From: JBDREA01 sp043820265
GTDB lineage: Archaea > Altiarchaeota > Altiarchaeia > IMC4 > JBDREA01
Reading direction: 5' to 3'
Assembly: GCA_043820265.1 (NCBI GenBank)
Contig: JBDREA010000070.1
Coordinates: 1-20,076 of the forward strand
DNA: 20,076 nt
Made by a program: the position numbers and the translations under genes. This document shows positions 15,027-20,076 of the stretch, piece by piece. A model generated the notes under the pieces. The model ran no database searches, was not told the origin of the DNA, and worked only from the letters and a program-made list of their open reading frames with translations. How positions within the stretch are numbered: the first letter of the stretch is position 1; each line of letters opens with the position of its first letter.

Positions 15027-15614
15027 ATGTCAGATTATGGATTGGAAGCCGGAATTAAAGCTCCTGAATTTTGTTTAAAGGACTCCTTCGAAAAAGAGGT
15101 ATGCCTTAAAGAAGCCTCTGGGAAGTGGGTGGTCCTATACTTTTATCCAAAAGACAATACTCCCGGTTGCACGATCGAGGCACTAGATTTCTCATCTCTG
15201 AGAGAGGAATTCAAAAAGGAGAACGCAGTAATCTACGGCATCTCAAAGGACAGCTGCCAAAGCCACCAAAGATTCATCGACAAACAAGGCTTAACGATCA
15301 CACTTCTAAGCGATCCCGATGCAGAAGTCCAAAAACTCTACCATGTCTGGGCCCCGAAAAAATTCATGCCGCTGAGAGCCGGAAACTCCGGCCTTAAGGC
15401 TGGAGAGGAGGCCGCGGCCAATCCGGCTCTCCGGCATGAAACTTCGGGCGTCAGCCCGAAGTTATTCATGGGAAAAGAGTTCCTGGGAACAAAAAGAACA
15501 ACCTACCTCATCGACCCAAAAGGAGTAATCCGCCACACCTGGAAAGACGTCAAGGTAAAAGAACACGCAAAAGAAGTACTCGAGAAATTAACAATCGAAA
15601 AATCCCTTCCATGA
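15027..15614 (+). CDS. bcp: Peroxiredoxin, Bcp/PrxQ type, with an in-frame palindromic insertion
   Basis: Thiol peroxidase that reduces hydrogen and organic peroxides. Numbered from ATG 15027, the peroxidatic Cys is C48 in YPKDNTPGCTIEALDF, the Bcp signature. The resolving Cys often found five residues later is missing (Leu there). C77 in ISKDSCQSHQRF is a candidate resolving residue; otherwise the enzyme is a 1-Cys type. The protein is 195 aa, about 35-40 longer than usual Bcp. The excess is a 34-residue insert (115-148) between two copies of a PK-[KL]-FM motif, encoded by a 102-bp hairpin-forming element. It sits just before the conserved GKEFLGTKRTTYLIDPKGVI, where most Bcp proteins read straight through. 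The insert is Gly/Ala/Pro-rich and may form a surface loop. The stop overlaps the helicase start by four bases. Confidence 0.95.
   Translation: MSDYGLEAGIKAPEFCLKDSFEKEVCLKEASGKWVVLYFYPKDNTPGCTIEALDFSSLREEFKKENAVIYGISKDSCQSHQRFIDKQGLTITLLSDPDAEVQKLYHVWAPKKFMPLRAGNSGLKAGEEAAANPALRHETSGVSPKLFMGKEFLGTKRTTYLIDPKGVIRHTWKDVKVKEHAKEVLEKLTIEKSLP
15353..15470. mobile_element. 102-bp palindromic element inserted in frame in bcp
   Basis: Near-identical 16-base segments at 15353-15368 and 15455-15470 (13 of 16 match) lie exactly 102 bases (34 codons) apart, as expected of a target duplication. Between and overlapping them are nested hairpins. An outer stem pairs 15363-15371 and 15374-15382 with 15432-15440 and 15423-15431 (18 pairs, 2-base bulge). 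An inner stem-loop lies at 15386-15405 (loop TTAA), a GGCCGCGGCC palindrome at 15410-15419, and a perfect 9-bp hairpin at 15441-15462 (loop GTCA). The element is much richer in G and C than the gene around it. It has no stop in the host frame. No second copy is in the window. Confidence 0.75.
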
Positions 15615-18544
15615 AATCTGACACCGACTTCTTCGAATCCCTAAAGTTCCAGTTCCCATTCAGAAGATACCAGGCGATAGCCTTAAACATCTTCTCTGAA
15701 ATCTCAGCCAAACAAAAAAAGTTCCATATCGTAGCTCCCCCCGGTTCTGGAAAAACAATTTTGGGGCTTGAGATAATCAACAGATTCGGCCGACCTGCAG
15801 TCATCTTTTCTCCCACAACAACCATCCAGGAACAATGGAAGGATAAACTGAAAATGTTTCTTCCAAAAGGTTCAAAAATAAATTTAATTGCCATCTCGAG
15901 TTCTGATTCAAAAAACATCAAGATCATAAACACCTTGACTTATCAGTCCCTTTCTTCACAAACCGAAAACAAGAATTTTTTAGTGGAAGCAGGCATCACA
16001 TACTGGATTAAAGACCTAACAAAAAGGAAAACCGAAGAAGAAGCCCGAGAAAGAATCGAATTGATGAAAAAAACCAATCCCAGGGCGTATTCCCTGGAGA
16101 TATCCAAATACTCGAAAAAGGCCAAAGACGATATGCTCTCAAACCCAGAATTCGATGTAAAAAGCGTATTGCATTCAAACGCAAAAAAATTAATAGACGA
16201 TCTGGTGGAAAAAAAAGTTGGCGTAATAATACTTGACGAATGCCACCACCTACTCGACTACTGGGCCATCGTCCTAAAACAATTGATAAGAGAGTTACCA
16301 GACGTTTTTGTCGTGGGATTGACTGCCACACCCCCGGTTCTAGCAGAGGATGACGAACTCGACAACTACCTCAGCATCGTCGGAGAAATAGATTTCGAGA
16401 TTCCAACACCTGCAGTAGTAAAAAACGGAAACCTCGCACCCTACCAGGATCTAGTCTACTTTGTCGAGCCCACAGACCCTGAAAAAAAGTTTCTCAGAGA
16501 ACAAAGAAAGATCTTTCTTTCTCTTATGAAATCAATCTCGGAAAATAAGGAATTCATAGACTACATCCACAATAAGACCGTCAATAGAACGGATAAAGAA
16601 GGAAACAAAATCAGTTGGGATGCATACCTGTCAGACCACTATTTTTTCAGTATAGCTTCAGTCAAATACTTAAATCTGTGTGGTGCATCTCTCCCAAACG
16701 ATATCTATATCCCTCAAACCGAAACAGAAGAACTAACAATCGATGAGTGGTTGGTTATCCTGGAGGACTTTTGCCTAAACCATCTCAAACTCAGCGACGA
16801 AAAAGAGGATATACAAGCCCTAAAAGACATTAAAGCAGTCCTCAAGAATCTGGGCGTCGTCTTATCTGAAACAGGGTTTCGAAGCTACATTTCACCGATC
16901 GAGAGAATCATTTCCTTCAGCGACGCAAAACTCATAGGATTAACCGACATCCTAAGAGTGGAATACGAGCACATGGGGGATCGTCTAAGCGCGGTAGTCA
17001 TAACAGACTTCGAAAAATCTAGTTCAAGAGCGTTAAAAACCATAGAGGGAATATTGGATCCCGAAGCAGGCGGAGCGGTAAGGGTCCTAAGGTTTCTGGT
17101 CTCAGATAAAACAACCAACAAATTAGACCCAGTCATGGTCACAGGAAAATCCGTATTAGTAGATACAGACTTCTCTGAGGAGTTTATCAGCCGGTCAAAG
17201 GTATGGTTCGAAAAAAACAAATTAGAGATACAACTACAAATCAAAAAGACAAATGATCCGCTGATTTCTGAGATTAAAGGAGAAGGAAGCGATTGGAGAC
17301 CGAGAAACTACGTCCGATACGTGACCTGGCTTTTCGATCAAAACATCACAAAATGCATCATCGGGACAAGGGGGCTTTTGGGTGAGGGATGGGATAGCCT
17401 GACACTAAACACACTAATCGATCTGACTTCGGCCGGAACCTATGCCACCGTAAACCAGATAAGGGGACGTTCTCTGCGCCTTGATCCAAGCTGGCCGAAA
17501 AAAGTAGCAAACAACTGGGATATCGTCTGCATCGCCCCAGAAATCCCCAAATCCGGTGGCGACTTTCGGCGCCTAAAAAGAAAGCATTCGCATTTCTTTG
17601 GGATAAACGAGAAAGGCGAGATTGTAAGGGGAATCCAACATCTCGACAAAAACCTTCCCGCCACCTTGTTCATCAAGGGTTTCGCGTGGATGCAATATTC
17701 ACTCATAAACAGAAGATCAATCCACAAAGCGGGCCGCCGAAACGAAGCATACGAATTGTGGGGTGTGGGAAAATCCTACACAAACTTTGTTGAAAGGACA
17801 ACCGAGCTGAGAAAAGAAGACGTCAAACTGAAAACAGCCTACACATTCAAACGAAGCCTGAAAAGATTGCTATACCTAATGGTCGCAAACTTTGTTGCAT
17901 ACTTTTACGTGATATTCTATCTTGGCGCCCACGCAGACATATTCCTCGCTGCTCTCATCGCAGTATTCATGGCGTCTCTCGCATCAATAAAATACACATG
18001 GATTTACTTCAAGAAAAGCTTTGTTGACCTGCCAGTCGACTCCTACCTGCTCGACTTTGGACGAGCAGTTCTGGGAGGACTAAACAGCTGCAACTTCCTC
18101 GAGAACAAATGCTCACCTGACAACTTAAGAGTCGTTCTGACCCCCGACAATTATTACAGAGTCCACTTAGACTACGCCTCCTCAAACGACACAAAAACTT
18201 TTTCTAATACATACAAAGAACTTATGGATCCCATCGTGAACCAAAGATACCTGATCTCAAGAGAAGAATACTCGTTGGACATGAATTTCTTCTCCCCCCT
18301 TTGGTACACGTTTTTCGAGCTTACAAGAATCCTTCGAAGAAACAAAAAATTCTTCCACCCTGTACCATCGATATTCGGACAAAAAAAAGAATACGTCGAA
18401 AAATTCACATCCTACTGGAAAAAATACGTCGGGGGAGGAAACATCGTCTACACCAGATCGCCTGAGGGCAGAAAAATTCTCCTCCAACACAGAATAGAAA
18501 ACAGACTAGAAATCGGAATCAACCAAACAGAAATCTGGAGATAA
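15611..18544 (+). CDS. Superfamily 2 DEAH/DECH-type helicase with two transmembrane segments
   Basis: ATP-dependent nucleic-acid translocase of the type III restriction/DEAD-DEAH group. Helicase motifs in order: Q-like FPFRRYQAIA (16-25), Walker A APPGSGKT (42-49), FSPTTTIQEQW (Ia), Walker B DECHH (209-213), TATPP (238-242), GTRGLLGEGWDS (motif V, ending at 596) and QIRGRSLR (motif VI, from 616). All catalytic residues are present. A long insert separates the two RecA lobes (about 260-560). After the motor, residues 753-772 and 776-796 are two adjacent hydrophobic helices forming a membrane hairpin. A conserved-looking C-terminal region follows, with HPVPSIFGQKKEYVEKFTSYW and then KKYVGGG. 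No nuclease motif is evident. It overlaps bcp by four bases (ATGA), so the two share a message. Codons are strongly A/C-ending. Role unknown; defence against foreign DNA is one possibility. Confidence 0.9.
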   Translation: MKSDTDFFESLKFQFPFRRYQAIALNIFSEISAKQKKFHIVAPPGSGKTILGLEIINRFGRPAVIFSPTTTIQEQWKDKLKMFLPKGSKINLIAISSSDSKNIKIINTLTYQSLSSQTENKNFLVEAGITYWIKDLTKRKTEEEARERIELMKKTNPRAYSLEISKYSKKAKDDMLSNPEFDVKSVLHSNAKKLIDDLVEKKVGVIILDECHHLLDYWAIVLKQLIRELPDVFVVGLTATPPVLAEDDELDNYLSIVGEIDFEIPTPAVVKNGNLAPYQDLVYFVEPTDPEKKFLREQRKIFLSLMKSISENKEFIDYIHNKTVNRTDKEGNKISWDAYLSDHYFFSIASVKYLNLCGASLPNDIYIPQTETEELTIDEWLVILEDFCLNHLKLSDEKEDIQALKDIKAVLKNLGVVLSETGFRSYISPIERIISFSDAKLIGLTDILRVEYEHMGDRLSAVVITDFEKSSSRALKTIEGILDPEAGGAVRVLRFLVSDKTTNKLDPVMVTGKSVLVDTDFSEEFISRSKVWFEKNKLEIQLQIKKTNDPLISEIKGEGSDWRPRNYVRYVTWLFDQNITKCIIGTRGLLGEGWDSLTLNTLIDLTSAGTYATVNQIRGRSLRLDPSWPKKVANNWDIVCIAPEIPKSGGDFRRLKRKHSHFFGINEKGEIVRGIQHLDKNLPATLFIKGFAWMQYSLINRRSIHKAGRRNEAYELWGVGKSYTNFVERTTELRKEDVKLKTAYTFKRSLKRLLYLMVANFVAYFYVIFYLGAHADIFLAALIAVFMASLASIKYTWIYFKKSFVDLPVDSYLLDFGRAVLGGLNSCNFLENKCSPDNLRVVLTPDNYYRVHLDYASSNDTKTFSNTYKELMDPIVNQRYLISREEYSLDMNFFSPLWYTFFELTRILRRNKKFFHPVPSIFGQKKEYVEKFTSYWKKYVGGGNIVYTRSPEGRKILLQHRIENRLEIGINQTEIWR

Positions 18545-18590
18545 AATAAAATTTTCTCATTTTTCTTTTTCCCCTTCCCTGTTATTTTCA
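18545..18590 (+). promoter_or_regulatory. Short gap: T-rich terminator and possible TATA box
   Basis: After the helicase stop come A/T-rich ATAAAATAAAATTTT (18541-18555) and then T-runs at 18559-18570, which fit an archaeal terminator. The A/T box is about 42 bases before the next ATG at 18591 and could be its TATA element. No ribosome binding site precedes that ATG. Confidence 0.4.
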
Positions 18591-20076
18591 ATGAAGCGAG
18601 TTTTTGCTGGTCCCGGACAAAGGAATCGTCATGCAATGATTGATTTTGAAGCAGCTAAAGCCCAAGCGATTCTTGATAGCCCCCTACCCGAGCCGATAGC
18701 TTTGGAGGTTGGCCGACGTCAACAACGAACTCACCTAAATTCCTGCGCTATAAGTCTGTCTCATCTCGAACACATGCGTTTTCCTGAATTAGTCGAAGCC
18801 AAGATTCTAGCGAACATGATGTCGCCTGCCACCTGGCAGCTCGCCGAAAATATCCAGACGACTGATGAAAGCGGAGCTAACCCCTTGGCAACCCGGACGG
18901 TCCTTAATAACTTGAATCAAATTCAACAGAACAGCTTTGCCATGGAGGAGGAGACATCCATCTTTAGAAAATGGGGTTGGAGGAGTATTTCAGAGGAAGA
19001 AGGAAGGCTTGGAAGAGAGGAGGTTCAACAAACCATACGGGGCAGTTTGGAAGGTGGAAGAGCACTCATAGATTTTGTTGTTGGAAATTACGGCTTACCG
19101 GCAGAAGTTAATGAAGAGCTAGTTGAAGGTGGAAAATTACTCGATAAAGCCGCGGAAAAGAATAGATGGTGTGTGTATCGTGATCAAATGATAGACGTCA
19201 GCCTCGCCCACGGCAGAGTCCGGAAAGACGGGCGCGGGACCCAGACCTGTCTTGATGCCGTAACCAATTCAGCTGGCCTCATAAGTGCATCAACGAAAAT
19301 ATCCCCTAATAAGTTTGTCGTGTTCGGTTCACCAACCCATTACATCCTCTTTGTCAACGATGGAAACGGGTTTTTCTTTCAGAACAAAGACTTTTTCGAT
19401 CGAAAGGACATGCAAAAAGGAACTCATCCGAGAACGAAGCTCCCAAACGGTGAACATCACAAACGAACATTCGAGCTAAACGACATTGACCGAATCATCA
19501 CCTCCTATGGGGTTTATATGATAAAGGACGGAGTTTCAACGATACCTAAAAGGGAACTTGAAGGGCATCTCAAAGCCTTCACCGATTTCCTAGGTTTCGT
19601 TCCGGACCAACTCGCGCAAGCTGGACATGTAACCTACAAAAAAAGGGAGTTTCCTCAGGTAGACTTTTCTGCAACTAAGTCAGCTGATGATGTTCAACGT
19701 ATTGTCCGTGAAATGGCGGCCAAGCATCCCGGCTCCGTCTTCGAGCAGGCGTTATATGCTTACCGCAGCCTCGATGTCGAGCACCCGGAAGCATACGCCA
19801 TGGCTGCTCTCCGAGACGCCACAACCCGAAAGCATGCACGAAAGGTTAGAAGTGTCGGCGACGCAGTAGACATTGTGAGGGGGATTAAAGGAAACGAGTC
19901 GATTTTTAACTCTCTTGAAAGACAAGCCCTCCCCGACGAAGTCCTCCTCTTCAAAACCGGAAGCCACCGCGATAAGGCATTGCTCCTCTACTCACTAATC
20001 CACCACTCAAAGGGAATTCTTCCCTCAGAAAAAGGGAATCTTTCCCTCGTCTATACCGATACAGCCAGCTACATTA
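18591..20076 (+). CDS. Multi-domain protein with a transglutaminase-like core (3' end beyond window)
   Basis: One frame is open from ATG 18591 to the window edge: 495 codons without a stop, so the gene continues. Residues 214-267 look like a transglutaminase/papain-type core: Cys in GRGTQTCLDAVTNSAGL (C220), His in GSPTHYILFVND (H250), and N265 or D267 15-17 residues later, as in the Cys-His-Asp triad. QQRTHLNSCAISLSHLEHM (44-62) has a Gln before Cys C52, as in other papain-like folds. Residues 385-495 repeat a transglutaminase-like pattern (YRSLDVEHPEAYAMAALRDA, then LPDEVLLFKTGSHRDKALLL), but Ser/His stand where the Cys would be, so this copy may be inactive. RKWGWR at 126-131 also occurs in the 940-residue protein at 6444. 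No signal peptide is seen. Possible roles are protein cross-linking, deamidation or proteolysis. The family assignment is from motifs only. Confidence 0.72.
   Translation, partial: MKRVFAGPGQRNRHAMIDFEAAKAQAILDSPLPEPIALEVGRRQQRTHLNSCAISLSHLEHMRFPELVEAKILANMMSPATWQLAENIQTTDESGANPLATRTVLNNLNQIQQNSFAMEEETSIFRKWGWRSISEEEGRLGREEVQQTIRGSLEGGRALIDFVVGNYGLPAEVNEELVEGGKLLDKAAEKNRWCVYRDQMIDVSLAHGRVRKDGRGTQTCLDAVTNSAGLISASTKISPNKFVVFGSPTHYILFVNDGNGFFFQNKDFFDRKDMQKGTHPRTKLPNGEHHKRTFELNDIDRIITSYGVYMIKDGVSTIPKRELEGHLKAFTDFLGFVPDQLAQAGHVTYKKREFPQVDFSATKSADDVQRIVREMAAKHPGSVFEQALYAYRSLDVEHPEAYAMAALRDATTRKHARKVRSVGDAVDIVRGIKGNESIFNSLERQALPDEVLLFKTGSHRDKALLLYSLIHHSKGILPSEKGNLSLVYTDTASYI

Noticed and set aside
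15410..15419. GGCCGCGGCC palindrome as a restriction or regulatory site on its own
   Set aside because: It is part of the larger nested palindromic element in bcp and needs no separate explanation.
19285..19967. Several short frames on both strands near the window end
   Set aside because: All overlap the continuous 495-codon frame starting at 18591, which is the coherent coding sequence.
1..20076. CRISPR array, tRNA or rRNA genes
   Set aside because: No regularly spaced repeat series, no cloverleaf with a matching anticodon arm, and no conserved rRNA segments were seen on either strand.

Overview
The window is archaeal. It carries both subunits of family D DNA polymerase (DP1 and DP2, adjacent on the minus strand). 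It also has an archaeal RelE-type toxin-antitoxin pair, a UPF0237/UPF0210 gene pair, A/T-rich TATA-like boxes 22-38 bases before several starts, and GGTGA/AGGTGA-type ribosome binding sites. PolD occurs in Euryarchaeota, DPANN and several other archaeal phyla but not in Crenarchaeota. The sequence alone does not decide which of these lineages this is. Gene density is high: the longest gap between genes is about 200 bases (14234-14435), so no stretch over 300 bases lacks a gene. I found no rRNA, tRNA, CRISPR array or recognisable transposase.

Layout. 1-50: 3' end of an unidentified gene, coupled to a B12-binding radical SAM enzyme (52-1536). 1562-2056: a membrane-anchored Ig-like protein. 2127-2615: a RelB/RelE-like toxin-antitoxin pair, facing a cyclophilin lipoprotein (3180-2617) whose 3' end is duplicated as a 31-bp repeat on the far side of the pair. 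4604-3228: a MATE efflux pump with a direct repeat before its start. 6337-4685: an ACT-domain protein and its UPF0210 partner. 6444-9266: a 940-residue protein I do not recognise. 14233-9279: DP1 then DP2. 14933-14436: a YdjM-like membrane protein. 15027-15614: a Bcp/PrxQ peroxiredoxin with a 102-bp palindromic insertion kept in frame. 15611-18544: a superfamily 2 helicase with two predicted membrane segments. 18591-end: a large open-ended gene with a transglutaminase-like Cys/His core.

How they fit together. The replication (DP1/DP2), redox (Bcp), folding (cyclophilin) and ACT/UPF0210 genes look like ordinary core genes. The toxin-antitoxin pair, the 940-residue protein, the membrane helicase and the transglutaminase-like protein look accessory. 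The 940-residue protein and the transglutaminase-like protein share an RKWGWR motif in a similar setting and may be related. The helicase overlaps the peroxiredoxin by four bases, so the two are probably co-transcribed.

The strongest unusual signals are the in-frame palindromic element in the peroxiredoxin, the duplicated cyclophilin end flanking the toxin-antitoxin pair, the membrane-tethered helicase next to a multi-domain thiol-enzyme-like protein, and a steep gradient in synonymous codon choice along several genes.
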